The position numbers and the translations under genes were made by a program. This document shows, piece by piece, positions 15,758 to 25,549 of a stretch of 27,977 bases of DNA. Source of the DNA: Nostoc sp. GT001 (lineage in GTDB: Bacteria > Cyanobacteriota > Cyanobacteriia > Cyanobacteriales > Nostocaceae); assembly GCF_030382115.1 (NCBI RefSeq), contig NZ_JAUDRJ010000003.1, positions 4,922,651-4,950,627 on the forward strand. The letters run 5' to 3'. The stretch's first letter is position 1, and every line of letters begins with the position of its first letter. The notes under the pieces are model-generated. The model was given only the letters and a program-made list of their open reading frames with translations, had not been told where the DNA came from and did not search any database.

Positions 15758-16564
15758 ATGGCAAATCGAGAGCATCTAACTTTACTCAAAGCAGGTGCAG
15801 TTAAATGGATTGAGTGGAGAAAGAAAAATCCCCAGATTGAACCAGACCTCAGCGCTGCGAATTTGCAAGGCAATAACCTCAGAGGTGCAAACCTTCAAGG
15901 GGTAAACCTGAGAAAAGTCGATTTGGGTAATGCTTTACTTGTGCGGGCTAACCTCAGTGGTGCTGACCTCAGTAGTGCCAACCTCTACAAAGCCCTCCTG
16001 AATGAAGCTAACCTGAGTGCAGCTAACTTCAGTGTTGCTAACTTGAGTGGCGCTATACTTACGCAGGCGGATTTGAGTCATGCCGATTTGATTGGAGCTG
16101 ACTTGAGTCAGGTGGATCTTAGAGGTGCTGCGATCGCATACGCTAATCTAATTGGTACTGACTTAAAAGGCGCTAACTTGAGAGATGCCGATTTAGGTGC
16201 AGCAAAGTTGATGCGGGCTAACCTCTCTTTTGCCAACCTCATTGAAGCTAACTTGATTGCGGCTGACCTCAGTGAGGCGAGTTTGTACGAAGCAGAAGTT
16301 TTAGGGGCTTATCTTTACAAAGCTGACCTGTACAAAGCTAATCTGACCAAGGCTCACCTAAGTGGTGCATACTTGTTGCGGGCTAACTTAAGTGAAGCTG
16401 ATTTGAGTCAAGCTGACTTGAGTTGGACTAACTTGAGAGACGCGAATTTGGCAGGGGCGAATCTTAGAGGAACTAACCTTAGAGGAGCCGATATTCGGGG
16501 AGCTAACCTCAGCGGCGTAAATCTTCAAGAAACAATTATGCCTAACATTTCAAGACACCATTAG
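15758..16564 (+). CDS. Pentapeptide-repeat protein
   Basis: A 268-aa protein. The first 35 residues (HLTLLKAGAVKWIEWRKKNP) form the short helical N-cap common in cyanobacterial pentapeptide proteins. From about residue 33 to 262 nearly everything is A(D/N)LXX repeats, such as ANLSGADLSSANLYKALLNE, predicting a right-handed quadrilateral beta-helix of about 11 coils with leucine or phenylalanine in the core. No signal peptide or membrane segment is seen, so it is probably cytosolic. The ATG at 15758 has AAAGGAGA upstream and lies 10 nt after ccmP, so the two form an operon. A shell-related or scaffold role would be an inference from that pairing only; pentapeptide proteins are numerous and mostly uncharacterised in cyanobacteria. 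Confidence 0.88.
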   Translation: MANREHLTLLKAGAVKWIEWRKKNPQIEPDLSAANLQGNNLRGANLQGVNLRKVDLGNALLVRANLSGADLSSANLYKALLNEANLSAANFSVANLSGAILTQADLSHADLIGADLSQVDLRGAAIAYANLIGTDLKGANLRDADLGAAKLMRANLSFANLIEANLIAADLSEASLYEAEVLGAYLYKADLYKANLTKAHLSGAYLLRANLSEADLSQADLSWTNLRDANLAGANLRGTNLRGADIRGANLSGVNLQETIMPNISRHH

Positions 16565-16667
16565 TTTACAAGAACTAGGAATTGACGTTTAGATTCATTT
16601 TTTGGGGTATCTCTTCCCACAAGAAGTATATAAAATTTCTTGCTTTGTCGTTATCTTAATGGCTTTG

Positions 16668-16871
16668 TCAAGGTATCCATTGCAGTATGACCTCTCGCTT
16701 TGAGTCGAAGACAAGTAAACAAAGGCGTTGCTTTTCTAATAATATTTTACCAATTGGTTCTTGAAATAGTTCTGAGTAGGTTTCTTGACGAATAGCCAGA
16801 TACAAGCGGCGGTCAGGTTCTAAGCGAGTGAGAATATAGTAATAGAGAATATAGTAATATAAGATATATTG
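16668..16871 (-). pseudogene. xisH: 3' relic of an xisH-type gene (fdxN-element excision factor family)
   Basis: The minus strand encodes YYYILTRLEPDRRLYLAIRQ, ETYSELFQEPIGKILLEKQR and LCLLVFDSKREVILQWIP to a stop at 16668. This fits the C-terminal 60 or so residues of XisH (about 138 aa), an endonuclease-fold protein first linked to fdxN-element excision in Anabaena and widespread as xisH/xisI pairs. The N-terminal part with the catalytic residues is absent. Upstream the frame runs into an AT-rich stretch and then the start of the divergent gene at 16905. YYYIL occurs twice because of a 15-bp tandem duplication. No xisI follows. I read it as a truncated relic. Confidence 0.75.
16831..16860. 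repeat. 15-bp tandem duplication inside the xisH relic
   Basis: AGAATATAGTAATAG (16831-16845) is followed directly by AGAATATAGTAATAT (16846-16860). On the minus strand this doubles five codons (YYYIL) without breaking the frame. Confidence 0.8.
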
Positions 16872-16904
16872 ATATATTGCCCTAAAGCATTTTCTACAAA
16901 AATT

Positions 16905-17222
16905 ATGACTAACCAAACAAATGCTCCTCCTGCTGCTGATTATGCACCTCTAGAATTACAAGGGGAATTAATCGCCATGCAAGAATTAACGATTGGGGAT
17001 TTATTAACTATTGCTCAAAGTCAAGTTCCAGAAAGTCAACAAGAACTACATTTACAACTTTTACAAAAAAATCAAAATAATCAATTAAGTGAATCAGATA
17101 GATTATTGCTGCGATCGCTCCGAGTGAGTGCTGATTATTTAATGCTGAAAAAAGCCTATGCTTATGCACTTTTAAAATGGAAAGGCTATTCTATTCCAGA
17201 TTTTGAGCAACTAGTAAAGTAA
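16905..17222 (+). CDS. Unrecognised small protein preceding an HNH nuclease
   Basis: A 105-aa acidic, soluble, mostly helical protein with no signal peptide: MTNQTNAPPAADYAPLELQG, then LTIGDLLTIAQSQVPESQQE, LSESDRLLLRSLRVSADYLM and a conserved-looking tail LKKAYAYALLKWKGYSIPDF. I do not recognise a family. The ATG at 16905 is preferred over an in-frame ATG at 16869 inside the AT-rich relic. The HNH gene begins 5 nt after its stop, so the two are probably translated together. By position it could be a partner or immunity/antitoxin-like component of the nuclease, but this is inference. The xisH relic abuts its 5' side in the opposite direction. Confidence 0.75.
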   Translation: MTNQTNAPPAADYAPLELQGELIAMQELTIGDLLTIAQSQVPESQQELHLQLLQKNQNNQLSESDRLLLRSLRVSADYLMLKKAYAYALLKWKGYSIPDFEQLVK

Positions 17223-17227
17223 CAGCT

Positions 17228-17512
17228 GTGTCATCTATCCCTAAATCTATTCGTCAAAAAGTTATTAATGAAGCTGGATATAGATGTGAATATTGCTGCA
17301 CATCTAGCCGTTTAATAGGTATGCCATTAGTAATGGATCATATTTTTCCCACTTCATTAGGAGGAAGTGATGGGCGAGAAAATTTATGTGCTTCTTGTTA
17401 TCGTTGTAATGAATTTAAAGGAGCAAAAATAACTGCTAATGATCCTGTTACTAATGAATCTGTTTCTTTGTTTAATCCTCGTCAACAAAGATGGTTAGAG
17501 CATTTTCAGTAG
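17228..17512 (+). CDS. HNH endonuclease, truncated by an in-frame TAG
   Basis: The GTG-started frame encodes 94 aa with a complete HNH core: RQKVINEAGYRCEYC with the first zinc CxxC, MDHIFPTSLGGSDGRENL with the D-H and N, and CASCYRCNEFKG with the second CxxC. Such nucleases cut DNA using a metal at the His. At 17510-17512 a TAG replaces the tryptophan codon expected in HFQW, and the frame then continues for 45 codons of family-like sequence. Since the HNH core lies before the stop, the short protein might keep some activity, or the gene may be dying. The start overlaps closely with the preceding small gene (5-nt gap). Confidence 0.8.
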   Translation: MSSIPKSIRQKVINEAGYRCEYCCTSSRLIGMPLVMDHIFPTSLGGSDGRENLCASCYRCNEFKGAKITANDPVTNESVSLFNPRQQRWLEHFQ

Positions 17513-17650
17513 GCAAATGGTGGTACTCATATTATTGGGATAACTGCTTGTGGAAGGGCAACGGTTTTAGCTTTAAGGTTAAACAATGAAGATATTGTAC
17601 AAGCTAGAGCAATTTGGATTAGTTTAAATTGGCATCCTCCTAACGATTAA
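17513..17650 (+). pseudogene. Separated C-terminal part of the HNH endonuclease
   Basis: Directly after the TAG the same frame reads ANGGTHIIGITACGRATVLA and LRLNNEDIVQARAIWISLNW, ending WHPPND before a TAA at 17648-17650. This is the usual tail of cyanobacterial HNH proteins of about 140 aa, and it is undamaged. One base change (TGG to TAG) therefore accounts for the split. The stop is the only lesion seen, so it is recent, suppressed, or a sequencing error. Confidence 0.8.
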
Positions 17651-17654
17651 TGAT

Positions 17655-17694
17655 GCCAGATTTTTGGCTTTCATATCATACAAAAAAATCTGGC
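17655..17694. terminator. Hairpin after the HNH gene
   Basis: GCCAGATTTTT (17655-17665) pairs with AAAAATCTGGC (17684-17694), an 11-bp perfect stem with an 18-nt loop, starting 5 nt after the full-length HNH stop. It has no T-run after it on either strand, so it may be a transcript-end stabiliser rather than a classical terminator. Confidence 0.4.
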
Positions 17695-17830
17695 GATTAG
17701 AAATCCTAGCTACACAAATAAAGTCTAACTTTCCTTAGGAATCTATGCGAACATGGACTAAAAAAATAAGATTATAAGTTACTTTGCTTAGATATTAATT
17801 GATAAATTAACCTATAAAAAATTATTTAAT

Positions 17831-17898
17831 CGAGCAACTGTATAAGATATACGAACAGTAGCATCGATGCTCGATCATTTAGGCTTTTTAGTTGCTCG
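17831..17898. repeat. 9-bp inverted repeat with inner palindrome
   Basis: CGAGCAACT (17831-17839) pairs with AGTTGCTCG (17890-17898), with the palindrome GCATCGATGC at 17861-17870 inside. The structure ends 3 bp before the stop codon of the minus-strand gene at 17902, so it may form the 3' end of that mRNA. Confidence 0.45.
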
Positions 17899-17901
17899 TG
17901 A

Positions 17902-18471
17902 CTAACCTTCATAAATTGTTAAAAGCTGTCCGACTTTCTCCTGAATATACTTTTGCGTTGCAACCTTAGCTTCCCATTCGTCTACTCCACTACAAATGTC
18001 TTCGCAAAATATATCTATTTGTAATTGTAAAACTCGTCGATTGTCATAGCAAGTAGTAGTTCTTATTAAGTGTTTAGATGACTCACCTGCTTTTGGTGGA
18101 GTTACAAATAGAAATTTATTAAGTGATTCTCGAGCTTTTTGTTCTGTAATTTCATCTAGACCATTATGTAAGTATGCACATCGTAAAGCATAACAATCTT
18201 CACCACTAAGAAAAATCGATTTTGCGTTTTCGTCATATACATATTCTTTTTCTTCATTCCATCTGCCTCCAATCCCAGTATACTTTTCTTTTATATAACT
18301 GTTATACCAGTTTAGATAGCGTGTTTTAACCACCCTAATTTCAGGGTTATCTAATGAGCTACAAATATCTGGTAGTATTAGTGCAGCTGCAAGTGCACAA
18401 TACCAATTACCTTCTGATATGGATTGCCGGACTGCTTGCTTAAGTTGTTTCATAATAAAATTTCTAAGCAT
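17902..18471 (-). CDS. Unrecognised protein with a HEPN-like RX4H motif
   Basis: A 189-aa soluble protein without signal peptide. I do not recognise its family. It has an N-terminal helical part (QLKQAVRQSISEGNWYCALA), a charged middle rich in Y, K and E, and CYALRCAYLHNGLDE, where R97 and H102 form an RX4H motif as in HEPN ribonucleases. The C-terminal third (TTTCYDNRRVLQLQIDIFCE) looks like mixed alpha/beta. HEPN domains occur in defence and toxin proteins, so a nuclease role is possible but unproven. A second in-frame ATG at 18453 (MKQLKQ) is an alternative start; neither has a clear ribosome-binding site. It is AT-rich compared with neighbours and lies in the decayed accessory stretch, which suggests acquisition. 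Confidence 0.75.
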   Translation of the reverse strand: MLRNFIMKQLKQAVRQSISEGNWYCALAAALILPDICSSLDNPEIRVVKTRYLNWYNSYIKEKYTGIGGRWNEEKEYVYDENAKSIFLSGEDCYALRCAYLHNGLDEITEQKARESLNKFLFVTPPKAGESSKHLIRTTTCYDNRRVLQLQIDIFCEDICSGVDEWEAKVATQKYIQEKVGQLLTIYEG

Positions 18472-18547
18472 GATGTAATATATCGTATTAGCAAATTATA
18501 GTATAAAAAATATTACCTATCTTCCTTTACGTGTTCGCGCGAAATAC

Positions 18548-18578
18548 AAAAAAAGGGATAAGCCCAAAAGCCTATCCC
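18548..18578 (-). terminator. Rho-independent terminator of ahcY
   Basis: On the minus strand GGGATAGGC pairs with the GCTTATCCC arm (GGGATA/TATCCC perfect, plus G-C pairs) around a short TTTTGG loop, followed by seven T at 18554-18548. It lies 25 bp after the ahcY stop. Confidence 0.8.
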
Positions 18579-18602
18579 CTAAAAAATCAACTAATCAATG
18601 TA

Positions 18603-20272
<1,670 letters not shown>

Positions 20273-21940
20273 GTGCGTTTTCAATTTTTGGCGTTGGCTT
20301 TGCCCGCCGTAGGCATCGCCAGTTCAATGGCCATAGGCGTTGTATCTGTGCCAAAAGCCACAGCCCAGATTCCTTTTGTACCGCAACTGCAAGCTCCCAG
20401 CAGTATTAGTAATGATTCAGATAACAGAGTTGTTTCGGGCTGGATTTATTTAGATGGTCGTCGGTTATTTCAAATAGCGGCAACAAGAACCAACTTTCCT
20501 GAGCGTTCAGAAGATATTCAAAAGAAATTGGAGAAAATTAGTCAAAATTACTTTCAATCACCAGCAAAAACACCAGTCAAGGTGGATGTTCGCAAAGTAA
20601 ACGAATTACCAGTAATTTATGTCAACGGTCAATATCTGATGACCGTTACTTCTGAAGACGCGGGACTGCGACAGGTAGATATATCGACATCGGCAAATCA
20701 AGTCGCCGAATCATTACAAGAAGACTTGCAACAAGCCAGGCAAGAAAGGCAAATTCAATATTTAATCGACCAAGGTAAAATTGCTGGCGGTATCGGACTA
20801 GCAATGATTGTCATGAGTTGGGGAGTATATAGTTGGCAGCAGCGTTCCCAAAAGAATTTAGAACGCTCCCTTGCCTCCCAACCCCAAAGGGAACTCTTCA
20901 ACTACCCAAAACCAGCAGATCAAGCAATTACAACACAACTAAATCAACGACAACAGCAACATCTCCAAGAAGCCAAGAGACGATTGTTTCAGCTAAGTCA
21001 AGCCGGAATTTGGGGAGGTGGAAGCTTCTTTATTTTGGGCTTATTTCCCTATACACGAGGTTTTCAGGTAGCAATTCTCACAGCCGCCCAATTTCCTTTG
21101 CGATTAGGTGTCGTATGCCTGGCAACCTATGTAGCAATTCGTTTGACCTACGCCCTGATTGACCGCTTCGCCTCCACTCTGATTAGCAGTGGTGCTTTCC
21201 TCACTCCAGAAAGTTCTGCACGTCTGCAACTGCGAGTTTCCACATTTTCTGGTGTCACTAAAAGTATTACTACTGCTATCTGGGTAGGAGTAGGTTTCTT
21301 GATAGCGCTGGTATCCTTGGGGATAGATATCGTTCCCTTACTGGCGGGTGCTAGTTTAGTTGGTGTTGCATTATCTCTGGCATCGCAAAACTTAATTAAA
21401 GATGCGATTAACGGGTTCCTGATCATTTTAGAAGACCAGTATGCTTTAGGGGATGTAATTAATGTGGGAGACGTGGGAGGCTTAGTAGAAAATCTAAATC
21501 TGCGGATGACTCAACTACGAGATTCCGAAGGACGCTTAATCACAATTCCTAATAGTGAAATCAAAGTTGTTGCCAATCTTTCTAGTCGTTGGTCGCGAGC
21601 CGATTTAACAATTCCCATCGCTTACCAAGCCGATACAGAAAAGGCTTTGAACTTGATTGCAACTATTGCCGATAAGATGAATCAAGAAATGCAATGGCAG
21701 AGTCAAATTTTGGAACCGCCGCAAGTTTTGGGAATAGATCAATTTGGCGATCGCGGTTTGATTATTCGTGTATGGATTAAAACACAGCCCCTCAAACAAT
21801 GGGATGTCGCACGGGAACTTCGCCGCCGCCTAAAAGTTGCCCTAGACGAAGCTGGAATTTCCATCTCTGTACCTCAACAAGCAATTTGGGTCAATGACGA
21901 TCAATTGTTAAATTTTCCGAGTAATGGCAAAGCTAATTAG
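20273..21940 (+). CDS. MscS-type mechanosensitive channel with periplasmic domain
   Basis: A 555-aa membrane channel of the MscS superfamily that would release solutes under membrane tension or serve osmotic signalling. An N-terminal signal sequence (FQFLALALPAVGIASSMAIG ... ATAQ) precedes a soluble periplasmic region (about residues 40-165, SGWIYLDGRRLFQIAATRTN). Four or five membrane segments follow, then the pore-lining helix SLVGVALSLASQNLIKDAIN with Gly/Ala packing and the beta-domain LEDQYALGDVINVGDVGGLV, RLITIPNSEI. The C-terminal alpha/beta domain ends at QQAIWVND. The start is GTG at 20273, set by AAGGAGG 5-8 nt upstream. It is longer than E. coli MscS (286 aa) mainly through the N-terminal domain. 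It seems monocistronic. Confidence 0.92.
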   Translation: MRFQFLALALPAVGIASSMAIGVVSVPKATAQIPFVPQLQAPSSISNDSDNRVVSGWIYLDGRRLFQIAATRTNFPERSEDIQKKLEKISQNYFQSPAKTPVKVDVRKVNELPVIYVNGQYLMTVTSEDAGLRQVDISTSANQVAESLQEDLQQARQERQIQYLIDQGKIAGGIGLAMIVMSWGVYSWQQRSQKNLERSLASQPQRELFNYPKPADQAITTQLNQRQQQHLQEAKRRLFQLSQAGIWGGGSFFILGLFPYTRGFQVAILTAAQFPLRLGVVCLATYVAIRLTYALIDRFASTLISSGAFLTPESSARLQLRVSTFSGVTKSITTAIWVGVGFLIALVSLGIDIVPLLAGASLVGVALSLASQNLIKDAINGFLIILEDQYALGDVINVGDVGGLVENLNLRMTQLRDSEGRLITIPNSEIKVVANLSSRWSRADLTIPIAYQADTEKALNLIATIADKMNQEMQWQSQILEPPQVLGIDQFGDRGLIIRVWIKTQPLKQWDVARELRRRLKVALDEAGISISVPQQAIWVNDDQLLNFPSNGKAN

Positions 21941-22000
21941 AAATTTGGATTCATTACCGCATTTTTCAGTTGATTAGAGCAAATCGCAACCTCTCCTAGC

Positions 22001-22028
22001 TGGGGACTGGGGACTGGGGACTGGGGAG
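22001..22028. repeat. TGGGGAC heptanucleotide tandem repeat
   Basis: Three perfect TGGGGAC units and a fourth that ends TGGGGAG follow one another. Same class of 7-bp spacer repeat as elsewhere in the window, but with a different unit. Confidence 0.85.
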
Positions 22029-22058
22029 ACAAGGGGATAAACAAAACTCCTAACTCTT

Positions 22059-22086
22059 GTACAGACGCGATTAATCGCGTCTGTAC
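22059..22086. repeat. 28-bp perfect palindrome around AGACGCGATTAATCGCGTCT
   Basis: The palindrome is perfect over 28 bp, with GTAC at each end around AGACGCGATTAATCGCGTCT. The same 20-bp core recurs at 26390-26409. It could form a hairpin in RNA from either strand and would end the MscS transcript or precede the RND gene. Confidence 0.9.
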
Positions 22087-22200
22087 TCCTAACTCCTAAT
22101 CTTGCCCGATCGCCAACATTAAACCTTAATAAATCCTTATATTAATAAAAAGCTACTACGTTCCTAACTAGTCTGAAACTTTTCCTTTATTCCTTGATTT

Positions 22201-25200
22201 ATGTTTGTCAATACCTTCATCAGACGGCCAGTGCTGACGACGGTCTGCACGTTCATCATCTTGCTGCTGGGAAGCATCTGTATACCTATTCTTCCCATTT
22301 CTCAGCTACCAGACCTTGCTCCAGTGCAAATTACTGTTAGCTCCAACAATATTGGTGCGGATGCTCAAACAACAGAAAATACTGTCACCAACATTATTGA
22401 GCGACAAATTAATGGTGTTAAAGATGTATCTTATATATCTTCTAATACGGGTAATGATGGTTCGAGCAATATAACTGTCTCCTTTCCGACTAATGTCAAT
22501 AGCGATATTGCTCAAGTAAACGTTCAAAATAAAGAAGCACTGGCTTCACCTCAATTGCCAGATACTGTTCAACGAACAGGTGTGACTGTTGAAACAGCAT
22601 CGAGCAGTCTCCTTCTCGTCTATGGGTTTTACTCAGAAAATAACGAGTATGACAACATTTTTATCAGTAACTATGTCGACCTGTATATTTTCGATCAGAT
22701 CAAACGGCTTCCTGGTGTAGGAAGTGCCAGGGTTTTTGGGGAACGCAAATATGCCATGCGTCTCTGGCTCGATCCCAACAAGCTTGCCCAACATAAACTA
22801 ACTCCTCAAGATGTGACAACTGCCCTGCAACAACAAAATATTCAAGTGGGTGCAGGGGCTATTGGTAAGGAACCAGCACCAGATAATCAAAGCTTTGAAT
22901 TTGCTTTACGGGCAACCAGTCGATTCAAAGATGCGGCTGAATTTGAGGATATGGTGCTGAAGGTGAGTCCAGCTGGCACTACTAATAGCCCCACTAGCAG
23001 CATTCTAGTTAAAGTCAGAGATGTCGGTCGAGTTGAACTGGGAGCAGAGAGCTATCTGGCTGATGCCAAATTCACCATCCCAGGAAATGCTCCCAAGGCA
23101 GCCGTGGGTTTGGGGATATATCAACTTCCTGGTAGTAATGCCCTCAAGGTTGCTCATGCTGTTGAAGAACAGATCAAGATTTTAGAGAAAAGTTTTCCAC
23201 CTGGACTCAAAGCACAGTTGGCATTTGATACCACTCCGTTTGTAGAAATTTCTTTAGAAGAAGTTCTGCACACTCTGGTTGAGGCGATTGTCCTAGTAGT
23301 CTTGGTAATTTTTGTCTTTTTGCAAGACTGGCGTACTACGATCATTCCGACTGTAGCGATCCCCGTTTCCTTGATTGGGACGTGTGCGGCTCTGTTGGTT
23401 TTAGGATTTCAAATTAATACACTGACCTTATTTGGTTTCGTTCTCGCGATCGGGATCGTTGTGGATGATGCCATTATTGTGGTTGAGGCAGTTGCAGTCA
23501 AACTAGAGCAGGGTATGAGGCCCTTTGAGGCGGCTGTCGAAGCCATGAAGGAGTTAACTGGGGCAATCATTGCAACTTCACTTGTACTCATGGCAGTATT
23601 CATTCCCGTTGCATTCATTCCGGGTACAACAGGGATTGTTTACAAACAATTTGCCTTAACCGTTGCTTGTTCCATTGCCATCTCGACCTTTAACGCCTTA
23701 ACTTTCTCTCCGAGTATGGCAGCCATTCTTATGCGCCCTGCTCAGACTCCACGGGGCCCTTTGGGGTGGTTTTTTACACAGTTTAATCGGGGATTTAGCT
23801 GGTTCACGCGGCGATATGTCGGGTTTGTTAGCTACCTTACCCATGTCAAGCCAATTGTAATTGGGGTTTTTGTTACTGGTTTATTAGCAACGGTTTTGAT
23901 GTACAGAGCAGTACCTACCGGATTTATTCCAGAAGAAGATCAGGGTTACTTCTTTGTCATTGTCCAGGGACCTGATGGCGTTTCTTTGAAATATACCGAA
24001 TCTGTGATGAACAAGGTGGCCAAAGAAGTCACATCGGCTCCCGAAGTTAGAGCTAGTTTTATGATCAGTGGCTTTGGTTTCGATGGCAATGCTTCTAATT
24101 TAGGCATTGCCTTTGCTAACCTGAAACCCTGGAAAGAGAGAACTGAAGAATCTCAATCTGTTTATGGCATACTTCAGAGGCTGAACAAAAAGCTCTCTAC
24201 AATTACAGAAGCCAGAGCGATCGCAGTAAATGCTCCTCCAGTGAGAGGATTAAGTACTACGGGTGGTTTTGAGTTTATCATTCAAGACAAAACCGGCAGT
24301 GCGCCGATTGAAACCCTAATTGAGACTGCTCAAAAATTGATTGGGGCGGCCAATAAAAACCCTGCTCTCCAAGGAGTCTTCACTCAGTTCACCGCAAATA
24401 CTCCCCAATTTGACATTCAGGTAAACCGCAACCAAGCCAAAGCTCTCAATGTCGAAATTAACGATATCTTTGGAGCATTGCAAACTTACCTGGGATCGCA
24501 ATATGTGAATAACTTCGTGCAGGGACAGCGACAGTATCGGGTATATGTCCAAGCAGATGGAGTGTTCCGCTCGAATCCAGATGATATTGGCAAGCTGTAT
24601 GTTCGCTCTGCCAGTGGGGCAATGATTCCGTTGAGCAGTTTGGTGAAAATTACTCCCTTCGTGGGCCTGAAAACCATTGCCCATTACAACTTGTACAGGT
24701 CAATCAAAGTACAGGGCGCTCCGGCTCCCGGTGCTAGCTCTGGACAGGCGATTAAAGCGATGGAGCAACTAGCAGCAGAAAACTTACCTCAAGGGTTTGG
24801 TTATGAGTGGACAGGGACTTATCTCCAGGAGAAGACATCGGGGGGAGCTACAGGCTTGATTTTTGGTTTAGCGATCGTTATTGTCTTTCTGGTGCTGGCA
24901 GCTCAGTATGAAAGCTACATTGACCCGATTATTATTTTGCTGACAGTTCCCCTAGCAGTTTTGGGAGCAATGACAGCGATTTGGCTGCGTTCCAATATTT
25001 TCATGGCAGGCAGCCTCTTCCCGAAAGTAGTGGATGATATCTATTGCCAGGTAGGTTTGGTGACTTTGATTGGTCTAGCTGCGAAAAATGCAATTCTAGT
25101 CGTAGAATTTGCCAATCAACTGCATGAGCAGGGCATGAGCTACACAAGGGCGGCAGTGAAAGCTGGGGAAGAACGTCTGCGACCAATCTTAATGACATCC

Positions 25201-25503
25201 TTTGCAGCGTTGTTAGGATTTTTGCCCTTGGTAATCTCTGAAGGGGCTGGAGCCAGCAGCCGTTGGTCTTTAGGAACAGCGTTGTTTGGGGGGTTGATGC
25301 TTTCGACGTTTTTGAGTTTGTTCTTAGTGCCAATTCTCTATATTTTGGTTAAAACCTTGGCTCAGGCTATATTACCTGGGAAGCGAGGAGGTTCAAATCC
25401 TCCAGATTCTCCAGGAGCTTCGGGAACTAGACATGAAGCTCTACCAGCTGGCTCAAGTCAGCCAGAGACGCAATTTAGGTCTCAGGAGGATGGGATAACC
25501 TAA
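22201..25503 (+). CDS. RND efflux pump, HAE1 (AcrB-like) inner-membrane subunit
   Basis: An 1100-aa proton-driven exporter subunit of the hydrophobe/amphiphile efflux family. FIRRPVLTTVCTFIILLLGS is the first membrane helix, followed by porter-domain sequence (ISQLPDLAPVQITVSS). The central membrane block has LEEVLHTLVEAIVLVVLVIF and FGFVLAIGIVVDDAIIVVEA with the paired aspartates of proton relay. The second half repeats the plan (VPTGFIPEEDQGYFF, and GLAAKNAILVVEFANQLHEQG with the conserved lysine). The ATG at 22201 has no strong ribosome-binding site. AcrB-type pumps need a periplasmic adaptor and an outer-membrane channel; neither gene is adjacent here. The last 45 or so residues after ILPGKR are Ser/Pro/Gly-rich and look added. 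The substrate cannot be told. Confidence 0.95.
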   Translation: MFVNTFIRRPVLTTVCTFIILLLGSICIPILPISQLPDLAPVQITVSSNNIGADAQTTENTVTNIIERQINGVKDVSYISSNTGNDGSSNITVSFPTNVNSDIAQVNVQNKEALASPQLPDTVQRTGVTVETASSSLLLVYGFYSENNEYDNIFISNYVDLYIFDQIKRLPGVGSARVFGERKYAMRLWLDPNKLAQHKLTPQDVTTALQQQNIQVGAGAIGKEPAPDNQSFEFALRATSRFKDAAEFEDMVLKVSPAGTTNSPTSSILVKVRDVGRVELGAESYLADAKFTIPGNAPKAAVGLGIYQLPGSNALKVAHAVEEQIKILEKSFPPGLKAQLAFDTTPFVEISLEEVLHTLVEAIVLVVLVIFVFLQDWRTTIIPTVAIPVSLIGTCAALLVLGFQINTLTLFGFVLAIGIVVDDAIIVVEAVAVKLEQGMRPFEAAVEAMKELTGAIIATSLVLMAVFIPVAFIPGTTGIVYKQFALTVACSIAISTFNALTFSPSMAAILMRPAQTPRGPLGWFFTQFNRGFSWFTRRYVGFVSYLTHVKPIVIGVFVTGLLATVLMYRAVPTGFIPEEDQGYFFVIVQGPDGVSLKYTESVMNKVAKEVTSAPEVRASFMISGFGFDGNASNLGIAFANLKPWKERTEESQSVYGILQRLNKKLSTITEARAIAVNAPPVRGLSTTGGFEFIIQDKTGSAPIETLIETAQKLIGAANKNPALQGVFTQFTANTPQFDIQVNRNQAKALNVEINDIFGALQTYLGSQYVNNFVQGQRQYRVYVQADGVFRSNPDDIGKLYVRSASGAMIPLSSLVKITPFVGLKTIAHYNLYRSIKVQGAPAPGASSGQAIKAMEQLAAENLPQGFGYEWTGTYLQEKTSGGATGLIFGLAIVIVFLVLAAQYESYIDPIIILLTVPLAVLGAMTAIWLRSNIFMAGSLFPKVVDDIYCQVGLVTLIGLAAKNAILVVEFANQLHEQGMSYTRAAVKAGEERLRPILMTSFAALLGFLPLVISEGAGASSRWSLGTALFGGLMLSTFLSLFLVPILYILVKTLAQAILPGKRGGSNPPDSPGASGTRHEALPAGSSQPETQFRSQEDGIT

Positions 25504-25549
25504 CTTTTGCCCTTAAGTCTCATAGCAAAGTGCAGAGTAACTCTTTCAA

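Noticed and set aside
25387..25403. Perfect tRNA T-arm look-alike (GGAGG, TTCAAAT loop, CCTCC) in the RND gene
   Set aside because: No D-arm, anticodon arm or acceptor stem fits around it in either direction, and it lies inside the open reading frame. Probably chance, though it could be a decayed attachment site.
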